Shown piece after piece: positions 1 to 7,328 of a stretch of 64,000 nt of DNA. This stretch comes from Bacteroidota bacterium (GTDB lineage: Bacteria > Bacteroidota > Bacteroidia > Flavobacteriales > Flavobacteriaceae). The notes below the pieces were generated by a model, which saw only the letters and a program-made list of their open reading frames with translations, was not told where the DNA came from and searched no databases. Positions within the stretch are counted from its first letter, which is position 1. Every line of letters starts with the position of its first letter. The DNA is taken from the NCBI GenBank assembly GCA_029557895.1, contig JAKQHT010000025.1:1-64000 (forward strand). The letters run 5' to 3'. Both the position numbers and the translations under genes were made by a program.

Positions 1-1386
1 GGATTACCTCAAATGATTGAAGATAAATATCTGCCAATCCGTTTGCCTGAAGTGGAGAAATATTTACCAACCGAAGACGGACAGCCACCACTCGGAAATG
101 CAAAAGAATGGTATTGGAATACAAAGACAAATAGTGTTTGTTCCCCTCCTTCGGAGGGGCTAGGGGAGGATATTTTTCCACTCGAATTAAATACAATGCC
201 TGGTTGGGCTGGTTCGTCTTGGTATTGGTTACGTTATATGGATTCGGATAACCAAAACGAATTTGCCTCTCAAGAAGCTATCAATTATTGGGAAAATGTG
301 GATTTGTATATCGGAGGAAGCGAGCACGCAACAGGACATTTGTTGTATTCTCGTTTTTGGAATAAATTCTTAAAAGATAAAAACCTTGTTCCAACCGAAG
401 AGCCATTCAAAAAACTCATCAACCAAGGAATGATTTTGGGAATGAGTGCTTTTGTATATAGAACGGAAGATTCAAAAACTCTGATTTCTAAAAATCAGAT
501 TGGAGATACGGTTGTTCATCCAATCCACGTAGATTTATCTTGTATTAATGATATTACGAATGAATTGGATGTTGAAAAATTCAAAGCTCATCCGTTATAT
601 GCTGATTATAAAAATGCAGAATTTATATTTGAAAGCGGGAACAGCTCCCTCTCCCTTGGAGAGGGTTGGGGTGAGGAAAAATACATTGTAGGTCGTGAGG
701 TCGAAAAAATGTCAAAATCGAAATACAATGTTGTAAATCCAGACGATATTTGTAACGAATATGGAGCAGACACTTTGCGTTTGTATGAAATGTTTTTAGG
801 TCCTTTGGAACAGGCAAAACCTTGGAATACAGCTGGAATTACAGGTGTTTTTGGTTTCCTTAAAAAATTATGGAGATTGTATTTTGATGATAATGGTTTG
901 AATATTACCAATGAAGAACCAACCAAAGAAATGTACAGATCCTTACATAAAACCATCAAAAAAGTAACAGAAGATATTGAGAATTTCTCGTTTAATACTT
1001 CGGTTTCACAGTTTATGATTTGTGTGAATGAATTGTCACAACAAAAATGTCATCACAGAGCCATTTTAGAACCTTTGGCTGTTTTGGTTTCTCCTTATGC
1101 TCCACATATTGCAGAAGAATTATGGAGTCAGTTAGGACATTCAGGAAGTGTTTCGACTGTTTCATTCCCGATTTTTGAAGAGAAACATTTGGTAGAATCC
1201 GAAAAAGAATATCCGGTTTCGTTTAACGGAAAAATGCGATTTACAATCAATCTTCCACTTGATTTATCAGTTGAGGAAATCCAGAAAATCATAATGCAAG
1301 ACCAAAGAACCCAAGAGCAACTCCAAGGACGTGAACCGAAAAAAGTAATTATCGTTCCGGGGAAAATTATTAATTTAGTGGGATAA
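1..1386 (+). CDS. leuS: Leucine--tRNA ligase, C-terminal part (5' end outside window)
   Basis: This is the 3' part of a class I leucyl-tRNA synthetase, which charges tRNA-Leu with leucine in the cytoplasm. The frame is open from base 1, so the ATG at 13 is internal. The segment GQPPLG followed by FPLELNTMPGWAGSSWYW belongs to the catalytic domain. The EKMSKSKYN signature (KMSKS at 706-720) closes the active site, and the anticodon-binding helical domain and C-terminal PKKVIIVPGKIINLVG follow. Two GC-rich palindromes (141-170 and 645-676) are read in frame as SPPSEGLGE and SSLSLGEGWGEE; relatives, as I know the family, lack these peptides. By eye the codons are more AT-rich than in genes further right. 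A degenerate copy of the last ~25 codons lies at 1811-1901. Confidence 0.95.
   Translation, partial: GLPQMIEDKYLPIRLPEVEKYLPTEDGQPPLGNAKEWYWNTKTNSVCSPPSEGLGEDIFPLELNTMPGWAGSSWYWLRYMDSDNQNEFASQEAINYWENVDLYIGGSEHATGHLLYSRFWNKFLKDKNLVPTEEPFKKLINQGMILGMSAFVYRTEDSKTLISKNQIGDTVVHPIHVDLSCINDITNELDVEKFKAHPLYADYKNAEFIFESGNSSLSLGEGWGEEKYIVGREVEKMSKSKYNVVNPDDICNEYGADTLRLYEMFLGPLEQAKPWNTAGITGVFGFLKKLWRLYFDDNGLNITNEEPTKEMYRSLHKTIKKVTEDIENFSFNTSVSQFMICVNELSQQKCHHRAILEPLAVLVSPYAPHIAEELWSQLGHSGSVSTVSFPIFEEKHLVESEKEYPVSFNGKMRFTINLPLDLSVEEIQKIIMQDQRTQEQLQGREPKKVIIVPGKIINLVG
141..170 (+). repeat. Palindromic repeat inserted in frame in leuS, copy 1
   Basis: A perfect 7-bp stem, CCCCTCC (143-149) and GGAGGGG (153-159), with a TTC loop is followed by the half-motif CTAGGGGAGG. 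It is far more GC-rich than the surrounding leuS sequence and is translated as SPPSEGLGE. It shares its architecture with the copy at 645-676: a stem-loop followed by a TTGGGG/CTAGGGG-GAGG tail. From memory, repeats of this look are dispersed in many Bacteroidota genomes. Mobility is inferred, not seen. Confidence 0.75.
645..676 (+). repeat. Palindromic repeat inserted in frame in leuS, copy 2
   Basis: The stem is CCCTCTC (647-653) and GAGAGGG (659-665) with a 5-nt loop, followed by TTGGGGTGAGG. It is translated as SLSLGEGWGEE, between EFIFES and KYIVGREVEKMSKSK, so it sits about ten residues before the KMSKS loop, at a surface turn where relatives usually have a short Asn-Gly turn. It belongs to the same repeat type as 141-170. 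Confidence 0.75.
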
Positions 1387-1416
1387 GACTTTTTTATAGG
1401 AACCAATCAAAAAATC

Positions 1417-1803
1417 ATGAAAATAAAATTTTATTTAGGAATTACAGTATTAGTGGTCGTTGTCATAGTTGCCTTAATGTTTGGCTTGCCAACTTACAAC
1501 GTTTGGCAACAGGAAATGGCAGGAAAAGCCGAAATGGCAAAAGCTGAACAAAACAGAAAAATCCTGATTGAAGAAGCCAGGGCGCGTTTGGAAGCAGAAA
1601 AACTGAATGCACAGGCTGAGATCGAAAGGGCAAAAGGCATGTCAGAGGCCATGAGCATTGAAAATGGCACACTCAATTCGGTTTATAATCAGTATTTATT
1701 TGTCAGGACGTTAGAAAAGCTGGCCGATAAAGGCAATCTGCCCCAAATTATTTATATGCCTTCTGATGGGCTTGTGCCTGTCATGGATGTATCTAAAAAA
1801 TAA
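1417..1803 (+). CDS. Short SPFH/prohibitin-like membrane-anchored protein
   Basis: A 128-residue protein of unknown role. One N-terminal membrane segment (about residues 4-26) is followed by an Ala/Glu/Lys-rich coiled coil (about 33-80). The tail, RTLEKLADKGNLPQIIYMPSDG, resembles the C-terminal end of prohibitin/stomatin (SPFH) proteins, which typically end in a Leu-rich segment followed by an I/VYLPSDG-like motif. The SPFH core domain itself is absent, so this looks like an SPFH C-terminus fused to its own anchor. It lies 30 nt after leuS and directly before a leuS tail remnant, so it may have arrived or been duplicated together with leuS. Its codons look more like the rest of the window than like leuS. 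The family link is an inference from the tail motif. Confidence 0.75.
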   Translation: MKIKFYLGITVLVVVVIVALMFGLPTYNVWQQEMAGKAEMAKAEQNRKILIEEARARLEAEKLNAQAEIERAKGMSEAMSIENGTLNSVYNQYLFVRTLEKLADKGNLPQIIYMPSDGLVPVMDVSKK

Positions 1804-1810
1804 ACAATAG

Positions 1811-1901
1811 GAAAAGCACATTATCCAAAAGAACAGTTCCAAGGGCGCAAGCCCAAAAAACAATCATCGTCCCTGTGATAATTATAAACATTATAGGATA
1901 A
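1811..1901 (+). pseudogene. Degenerate leuS 3'-end remnant
   Basis: The segment reads KEQFQGRKPKK, then after a one-base frameshift in the A-run near 1855-1861, TIIVPVIIINIIG and a stop (TAA at 1899-1901). This matches, residue by residue, the leuS end EQLQGREPKK-VIIVPGKIINLVG at 1315-1386. It has no start codon or upstream part of its own. It is best read as the tail of an older or duplicated leuS, now separated from the functional gene by the prohibitin-like gene. Confidence 0.8.
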
Positions 1902-1906
1902 ACATT

Positions 1907-2206
1907 ATGAAAAATCTATTTTTAATTTATGCATTTTGCTTATTTTTCTCATGTAAAAAAGAGACAAAACAAATTGTTGAACTTTCATGCGGACAATGTC
2001 AGTTTGGACTGACTTCTCAAAAAGGATGTGACCTGGCAGTTCGCATAGAAGGCAAAGCCTATTTTGTGGATGGTGCATCCATTAACGATTTTGGAGATGC
2101 CCATGACAAAGATTCAGGTTTTTGCGAGGTTGTTAGAAAAGCAGAAATTAGTGGCGAGCTTCATGGAGACCGATTTGAAGTGAGTTCTGTCAAGATGTTG
2201 GACTGA
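1907..2206 (+). CDS. Small cysteine-rich lipoprotein (DUF6370-like)
   Basis: A 99-residue protein with a lipoprotein signal (hydrophobic residues 4-15, lipobox LFFSC, acylated Cys16). Four further cysteines (28, 31, 41, 73) could form disulfides or bind a metal in the periplasm; the pair C28-x2-C31 is notable. The pattern ELSCGQCQFG...GCDLAV...GFCEVV is what I recall for DUF6370, a Bacteroidota family of unknown function. It starts five bases after the leuS remnant. A possible hairpin (2209-2249) follows its stop. No partner in the neighbourhood points to a role. Confidence 0.75.
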   Translation: MKNLFLIYAFCLFFSCKKETKQIVELSCGQCQFGLTSQKGCDLAVRIEGKAYFVDGASINDFGDAHDKDSGFCEVVRKAEISGELHGDRFEVSSVKMLD

Positions 2207-2208
2207 AC

Positions 2209-2249
2209 AGTAAGCAAATTAGTTAGTGCTGACAAAATTTCCGCTTACT
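2209..2249 (+). terminator. Possible terminator hairpin after the DUF6370-like gene
   Basis: AGTAAGC (2209-2215) pairs with GCTTACT (2243-2249), and the adjacent AAATT and AATTT arms can extend the stem with a small bulge. A T-run follows about 12 nt later rather than immediately, so termination is only possible. Confidence 0.35.
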
Positions 2250-2301
2250 TAATTGGCTTGTTTTTTGCTATATTGCTTTAAAATTTAATACAAATACAAT
2301 T

Positions 2302-2997
2302 ATGATAGGATATTATGTGTTGATTGGAGCCATTGCCTTGGTAAGTTGGCTAGTCAGTAACCAATTAAAACGAAAATTTGCTTTTTATTCAAAGGTGCAA
2401 TTGCGTAACGGCATGAGCGGCAAGGAGATTGCCGAAAAAATGCTTGCTGACAATGGCATTAGGGACGTACAAGTCATATCAGTTGCAGGGCAACTTACGG
2501 ACCATTACAATCCAAAAAACAAAACGGTAAACTTAAGTGAAGCTGTTTACAATCAGCGCAATGCTGCTGCTGCTGCGGTTGCAGCGCATGAGTGTGGCCA
2601 TGCTGTACAACATGCACAAGCCTATCAGGCATTGCAAATGCGTTCTGCACTCGTTCCGGTGGTGAGTGTTACTTCTGGGATGTCTCAATGGTTGGTCATC
2701 GGTGGTTTGGTGCTTGGTGCCGCTGCAGGTGTGGGTTTAGGTTTCTATGTGGCACTCGCCGGATTGGTGTTCATGGGATTGGCAACATTGTTTAGCTTTA
2801 TTACACTTCCTGTTGAATACGATGCCAGTAACCGTGCGTTGGCATGGCTAAAAGCTAAAAACATCGTAACTCAAGAAGAATACAAAGGCTCTGAAGACGC
2901 ACTTAAATGGGCCGCCAGAACCTATCTGGTCGCTGCTATCGGCGCTTTGGCATCGCTCCTGTATTGGGCATTGCAAGTGTTTGGCAATAGGGATTGA
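2302..2997 (+). CDS. Membrane-embedded neutral zinc metallopeptidase (YugP/Zn_peptidase_2 family)
   Basis: A 231-residue integral membrane protein with the zincin motif H96-E-C-G-H100, where the histidines bind zinc and Glu97 is the catalytic base. An N-terminal membrane segment (about 3-20) is followed by a cytoplasmic part containing the motif, then a glycine- and valine-rich hydrophobic block (about 130-175) and a last helix (about 205-225). This arrangement and the sequence AAHECGHAVQHA match the YugP/Zn_peptidase_2 family; substrates are not known. The length is normal. The gene is isolated and convergent with the Lrp-type regulator, with a nested palindrome (3026-3128) between them. Confidence 0.9.
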   Translation: MIGYYVLIGAIALVSWLVSNQLKRKFAFYSKVQLRNGMSGKEIAEKMLADNGIRDVQVISVAGQLTDHYNPKNKTVNLSEAVYNQRNAAAAAVAAHECGHAVQHAQAYQALQMRSALVPVVSVTSGMSQWLVIGGLVLGAAAGVGLGFYVALAGLVFMGLATLFSFITLPVEYDASNRALAWLKAKNIVTQEEYKGSEDALKWAARTYLVAAIGALASLLYWALQVFGNRD

Positions 2998-3025
2998 TAG
3001 ATTATTTTTGATCATATAAGGCAAT

Positions 3026-3128
3026 AATGCCATCTCAAAACTTTAGTGTCCCAGATTCTGGAAATATTTCAGAATAAAGAAATACAGCTTGTTAGTTGGA
3101 TTTGGGATTGAGGTTTTGGGATGGCATT
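3026..3128. repeat. Nested palindrome of the TCTCAAAA family, copy 1
   Basis: The outer arms ATGCCATCTCAAAAC (3027-3041) and GTTTTGGGATGGCAT (3113-3127) form a long stem with one mismatch. An inner pair ATTCTG/CAGAAT lies around 3055-3074. It sits between two convergent genes and is followed by T-rich sequence, so it could terminate transcription from both sides. Related elements are at 7182, 14830 and 27860. Confidence 0.7.
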
Positions 3129-3139
3129 TTTATGACGCA

Positions 3140-3610
3140 TTATACTTCAATCTGTCTGTCAATTTGTTGGGCGAGGGAAATAAAGGTTTCGGTTCTTGAT
3201 ACTCCGGGTATTGATTGGATTTTTTTGTTGAGCAAAAACATCAGGTGTTCGTTGTCCTTGCACAATATTTTGATAAGAATGCTCCAGTTACCTGTTGTGT
3301 AATGGCACTCCAGCACTTCCGGGATTTTGTTGAGTTGCTTTACGGCTTCGGGATTGCTAACAGCCTTATCAAGATAAATACCCACAAAAGCCATGGTGGA
3401 ATAGCCGAGAATTTTGGGGTTGATGGTAAACTTTGAACCAGAAATTAGCCCCGATTGTTCCAGTTTTCGCAAGCGTTGGTGAATTGCAGCCCCAGAAATG
3501 CCCACTTTTCTTGCAATTTCCATAATTGGGATACGAGCGTCAACCATCAAAGAACGAAGAATTTCCTTATCAATGCCGTCTATCTCAATATTTTGTTTGA
3601 TTTTTTTCAT
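3140..3610 (-). CDS. Lrp/AsnC family transcriptional regulator
   Basis: A 156-residue leucine-responsive regulatory protein type. The N-terminal winged helix-turn-helix (about residues 10-60; LRSLMVDARIPIMEIARKVG, then GISGAAIHQRLRKLEQSGLI) is followed by an AsnC/RAM ligand-binding domain (about 75-150) that normally binds an amino acid and drives octamer assembly. The length is typical. It lies 26 nt downstream of the saccharopine dehydrogenase gene on the same strand, so it probably senses lysine or a related amino acid and regulates that gene; this is inferred from position only. Confidence 0.92.
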   Translation of the reverse strand: MKKIKQNIEIDGIDKEILRSLMVDARIPIMEIARKVGISGAAIHQRLRKLEQSGLISGSKFTINPKILGYSTMAFVGIYLDKAVSNPEAVKQLNKIPEVLECHYTTGNWSILIKILCKDNEHLMFLLNKKIQSIPGVSRTETFISLAQQIDRQIEV

Positions 3611-3636
3611 ATACGCTCATCAAACTGTCGAAAGCT

Positions 3637-5001
3637 TCAAACGTTCAACGGGTTATATCCGAGATATGGAACTTCTTTTTCGTGGAAAACGATGCCATGT
3701 TGTTTGAGTTCTTCCAGGATTGGATCATAAACTTCTTTGGTAATCGGAATCTGTACACCCGGGGTAGAGATTTTTCCGTTCAGAATGGCAAGCGCTGCAA
3801 TGGCAACCGGCAAGCCTACGGTTTTCGCCATGGCCGTATAAGTCTGGTCTTGACCAATGGTTACCATTGTGGCGTCGATCTGTTCTTTTTTGCCATCGAG
3901 TTCATAGCCAAACTTGTGGTACATAACGAGCATATCTTTATCATCTTCCTTGAGCGTCCAGCTGTCCATCAATATTTTTTGAAGGATTTGGGCGGGTGTC
4001 GCTTTTTGCAGTTCGACCATTTTCTTTGGATTGAAAATATCAAGTTCTACAAGTTTGTCCCAAATTAGATCATCTTGTTCTATCTTTAGCTGATAGCGAA
4101 ATTTCAATTCCACAGAATCTGTATGGCTGTAGGGCAAAAATGAATTGACAAAATCACGGTAGCTCATGTTTTCACTGTCGTCAATGGTATAACTGTCGTC
4201 GGTCATGCCCAATTGGACAAACATGTTCCAGGCACGGCTGAAGCCAACCCTTCTCATTGTGCCTCTGTATAAGGTTTTTACGTTGTCCAGTCCGTAAACG
4301 CTTTGGTATTTCAAAGAGTCTCTGTTGGCATACACTTCAAATCGACCATAGCCATCAATTTCCAAAAATTCCGTTCTGCGGAACAATCGGTTATATGGAA
4401 TGTATTTATAGGTGCCTTCTTGCAAGAATTTTGCCGCACCGCCCTGCCCGGCAACTACGACGTTGCGAGGATTCCAAGTGAATTTGTAGTTCCAGAGATT
4501 AGTGTCACTTTCTGGAGCTACCAAGCCACCACAAAAAGATTCGAACAGGATCATCTTTCCGCCCTTGGCACGTATTTCGTCAATGATTTTCATGGCACTC
4601 ATATGGTCAATGCCCGGGTCAACACCTATTTCATTCATAAAAACAAGACCTTTGGCCTTGACCGCCTTGTCCAAATCTTCCATTTCGGGACTCACATATG
4701 AAGCTGTCACCATGTTTTTGCCAAAAGTCACGCAATCTTTTGCGACTTCTATATGGTATCTTGCCGGTAACATAGATATGACTATATCCGAATTTTTAAT
4801 GGCATCCTGCCGCGATTGCTTGTTAAATACGTCCAGTGTAATTGCTTGTGCATTGGGATGGTTCCCGATAAGTTTTCTGGCATTCCCGGCACTAATGTCG
4901 CCGACGATGATATGAAGGCCTTCGGCTTCAGATTTGTCAAGGAGATAATTTATTAGGTATGATGTGGATTTTCCTGCCCCAATGATCAAAATATTTCGCA
5001 T
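3637..5001 (-). CDS. Saccharopine dehydrogenase family protein
   Basis: A 454-residue cytoplasmic oxidoreductase of the saccharopine dehydrogenase (LYS9/Lys1-like) family. The N-terminal Rossmann fold begins MRNILIIGAGKSTSYL, with the dinucleotide-binding G8-A-G10. The central part, NEIGVDPGIDHMSAMKIID, is the family's substrate-domain signature. In bacteria such enzymes act in lysine degradation or synthesis via saccharopine, or on related imino acids; which one applies here cannot be read from sequence. The ATG at 5001 is chosen because it directly precedes the Rossmann strand; an in-frame upstream extension to 5076 lacks family sequence. It is followed by the Lrp-type regulator. Confidence 0.9.
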   Translation of the reverse strand: MRNILIIGAGKSTSYLINYLLDKSEAEGLHIIVGDISAGNARKLIGNHPNAQAITLDVFNKQSRQDAIKNSDIVISMLPARYHIEVAKDCVTFGKNMVTASYVSPEMEDLDKAVKAKGLVFMNEIGVDPGIDHMSAMKIIDEIRAKGGKMILFESFCGGLVAPESDTNLWNYKFTWNPRNVVVAGQGGAAKFLQEGTYKYIPYNRLFRRTEFLEIDGYGRFEVYANRDSLKYQSVYGLDNVKTLYRGTMRRVGFSRAWNMFVQLGMTDDSYTIDDSENMSYRDFVNSFLPYSHTDSVELKFRYQLKIEQDDLIWDKLVELDIFNPKKMVELQKATPAQILQKILMDSWTLKEDDKDMLVMYHKFGYELDGKKEQIDATMVTIGQDQTYTAMAKTVGLPVAIAALAILNGKISTPGVQIPITKEVYDPILEELKQHGIVFHEKEVPYLGYNPLNV

Positions 5002-5085
5002 AGTTGGTTTTTTCTTCAATATTTTTGCAGTGACGAAATTACTAAATCTAAATGGGTTCAAAAAACCCAAACGCAATATTTAATT

Positions 5086-5487
5086 ATGAACAAAACTATA
5101 TTACTGACAGCTTCAATACTGGGTATGACAGCGGTCATGCTGGGAGCCTTTGCGGCCCACGGACTGAAACAATTGGTTTCGGCAGAAATGGTTCAGACGT
5201 TCGAAACAGGCGTGAGATACCAAATGTACCACGCCTTTTTGCTGCTAATAGTGGGAAATCTTATACACTTATCAGTGAGGACCAAACGCATTGTTTTGTA
5301 TCTGACGGTCCTCGGTGTCCTCCTTTTTTCGGGCTCCATCTATGGGCTGGCAACAAACGAATTGACCCGTTTTGACTTCAAAGCCATCGGTTTTGTCACC
5401 CCAATAGGCGGAGCGCTGCTCATTGCGGCCTGGGCCGTGCTCTTGGTGGGTTTTTTGAAACTGAAAAACGATAATTACAAAAATTGA
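5086..5487 (+). CDS. DUF423 family membrane protein
   Basis: A 133-residue protein with four predicted membrane helices. The N-terminal MTAVMLGAFAAHGLK and the following FETGVRYQMYHAF are the conserved DUF423 signature, shared with YgdD-like proteins of other bacteria. The function is unknown. Length is normal. It is transcribed divergently from the saccharopine dehydrogenase gene (85 bp between starts) and lies 55 bp upstream of pckA, which has its own predicted promoter in that gap. Confidence 0.9.
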   Translation: MNKTILLTASILGMTAVMLGAFAAHGLKQLVSAEMVQTFETGVRYQMYHAFLLLIVGNLIHLSVRTKRIVLYLTVLGVLLFSGSIYGLATNELTRFDFKAIGFVTPIGGALLIAAWAVLLVGFLKLKNDNYKN

Positions 5488-5489
5488 GC

Positions 5490-5517
5490 TTGCACATAAA
5501 AATATTGTTTAATTTTG
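5490..5517 (+). promoter_or_regulatory. Predicted promoter of pckA
   Basis: TAatTTTG at 5510-5517 fits the Bacteroidota -7 element TAnnTTTG, and TTG at 5490-5492 lies 17 nt upstream as a -33 element. It is 25 nt before the pckA start. Confidence 0.55.
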
Positions 5518-5542
5518 TACCAACAAACAATACAGCAAAACC

Positions 5543-7156
5543 ATGTTAGACCATACCCAAATTACGAAATCGATTTCGTTGGATCAATATGGCATCAAAA
5601 ATGCCAAAGTAAACTATCAACTGTCTCCCGACAAGCTTCATGAGATAGCCGTCCAGAAAGGACTGGGTAAGGAGGCCTCGAACGGCGCTTTAGCCGTAAA
5701 CACAGGAGAATTTACCGGAAGATCGCCCAAAGACAGGTTTATCGTCAGGGACAGTGTTACCGAAGATAGAGTCTGGTGGGGAAACATTAACATCCCTTTT
5801 GACCCGGATAAATTCCAAAAATTATATGACAAGGTAGTTGCTTATCTTTCAAATAAAGAAGTGTATGTCCGTGACAGCTATGCCTGCGCCGATCCAAATT
5901 ACAGATTGAACATCCGTGTAATCACAGAGTATGCATGGAGCAATCAGTTTGCATACAATATGTTCCTTCGGCCAACCGAGAGCGAACTTGAAGGGTTTGA
6001 ACCAGAATGGCTTATCGTGAACGCTCCGGAATTTATGGCCGATCCCGAAGTGGACGGAACCCGACAACACAATTTTGCCATACTCGATTTTACCAGAAAA
6101 ATTGCTTTGATAGGCGGTACGGGATATACCGGAGAAATAAAAAAAGGTATTTTCTCCGCATTGAATTTTATACTTCCCGTATATAAAAACACCCTGCCAA
6201 TGCACTGTAGTGCCAATGTTGGCGAAGATGGGGACACCGCTATTTTCTTTGGGCTTTCCGGAACTGGAAAGACGACACTTTCTGCCGACCCAAACAGACG
6301 TTTGATAGGCGATGACGAACACGGTTGGACTTCGGAAAATACCGTATTCAATTTTGAAGGAGGTTGCTATGCAAAGGTTATCAATCTTACCGAAGAAAAC
6401 GAACCAGATATTTACCACGCCATCAAAAAAGGGGCCATCCTCGAAAATGTTATCATGGATGACAATGGAGTTGTGGACTATGAAGACATTTCCATAACCC
6501 AGAATACTCGGGTAAGCTATCCCATTGAGCACATCAAGAACATCCAAGTGCCATCTATCGGTAAGAACCCAAAAAATATTTTCTTTTTGACTGCCGATGC
6601 CTTTGGCGTCCTGCCTCCAATATCCAAATTGACTCCAGGACAGGCTGCTTACCATTTTATTTCGGGATATACCGCCAAAGTTGCAGGTACAGAAGATGGT
6701 GTTAATGAACCCACCCCTAACTTTTCGGCTTGTTTTGGAGCGCCATTTATGCCGTTGCACCCAACAAAATATGCCGAAATGTTGAGCCAAAAGATGAAAG
6801 AATCCGGTGTCAATGTTTGGTTGATCAACACCGGGTGGACCGGTGGCCCTTACGGTGTGGGCAGCAGGATCAAGTTAAAATACACAAGAGCCATGATTAC
6901 GGCCGTGCTCAAAGGGGAACTGAACGAGGTAAACGAACAGACTTATAGAACACACTCGGTATTTGGGCTTTTGCAGCCAAGAACCTGCCCTGGAGTTCCT
7001 GAAGAAGTTTTGAGTTCCAGAAAAACATGGAACAACGATGAGGCTTATTACAATACTGCCTACAAACTTTCAGAATCTTTCAGGGAAAACTTCAAGAAGT
7101 ACGAAGCGTTTGCCAATGACGAAATCTTGGCCGGAGCTCCCAATTTGAGAAGTTAA
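5543..7156 (+). CDS. pckA: Phosphoenolpyruvate carboxykinase (ATP)
   Basis: A 537-residue cytoplasmic enzyme that converts oxaloacetate and ATP to phosphoenolpyruvate, CO2 and ADP, the first committed step of gluconeogenesis. GEFTGRSPKDRF near residue 52 is the substrate-binding signature. The P-loop G237-LSGTGKTT-245 binds ATP, and the following DDEHGW segment supplies the metal-binding and kinase-2 residues. Length matches the family (about 530-540). It is monocistronic, with its own promoter and a strong hairpin terminator at 7182-7240. Confidence 0.97.
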   Translation: MLDHTQITKSISLDQYGIKNAKVNYQLSPDKLHEIAVQKGLGKEASNGALAVNTGEFTGRSPKDRFIVRDSVTEDRVWWGNINIPFDPDKFQKLYDKVVAYLSNKEVYVRDSYACADPNYRLNIRVITEYAWSNQFAYNMFLRPTESELEGFEPEWLIVNAPEFMADPEVDGTRQHNFAILDFTRKIALIGGTGYTGEIKKGIFSALNFILPVYKNTLPMHCSANVGEDGDTAIFFGLSGTGKTTLSADPNRRLIGDDEHGWTSENTVFNFEGGCYAKVINLTEENEPDIYHAIKKGAILENVIMDDNGVVDYEDISITQNTRVSYPIEHIKNIQVPSIGKNPKNIFFLTADAFGVLPPISKLTPGQAAYHFISGYTAKVAGTEDGVNEPTPNFSACFGAPFMPLHPTKYAEMLSQKMKESGVNVWLINTGWTGGPYGVGSRIKLKYTRAMITAVLKGELNEVNEQTYRTHSVFGLLQPRTCPGVPEEVLSSRKTWNNDEAYYNTAYKLSESFRENFKKYEAFANDEILAGAPNLRS

Positions 7157-7181
7157 TATTTTTGATCAAGTACAGAAAGAA

Positions 7182-7240
7182 ACCGGCTCAAAATGGTTAG
7201 AATATGTTATTCTGAATCATTTTGAGCCGGTATTTTTTTA
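7182..7240. terminator. Bidirectional terminator, nested palindrome copy 2
   Basis: The outer stem ACCGGCTCAAAATG (7182-7195) and CATTTTGAGCCGGT (7218-7231) is perfect over 14 bp. The inner arms AGAATA/TATTCT extend it. A T-run follows on the plus strand. It lies between convergent pckA and hemD and resembles the elements at 3026, 14830 and 27860. Confidence 0.8.
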
Positions 7241-7328
7241 TGGTCTATATCTCTCCGTGTTTTGAAACATTTCTCGCATCTGCAATGTTTCACAAAAAAC
7301 TTAGAGGCATGAAAAGGCTTGAACGTAA

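Noticed and set aside
5849-6790. Long open frame antisense to pckA
   Set aside because: No start context or family motif; it is the complement of a strongly conserved enzyme and follows its codon bias.
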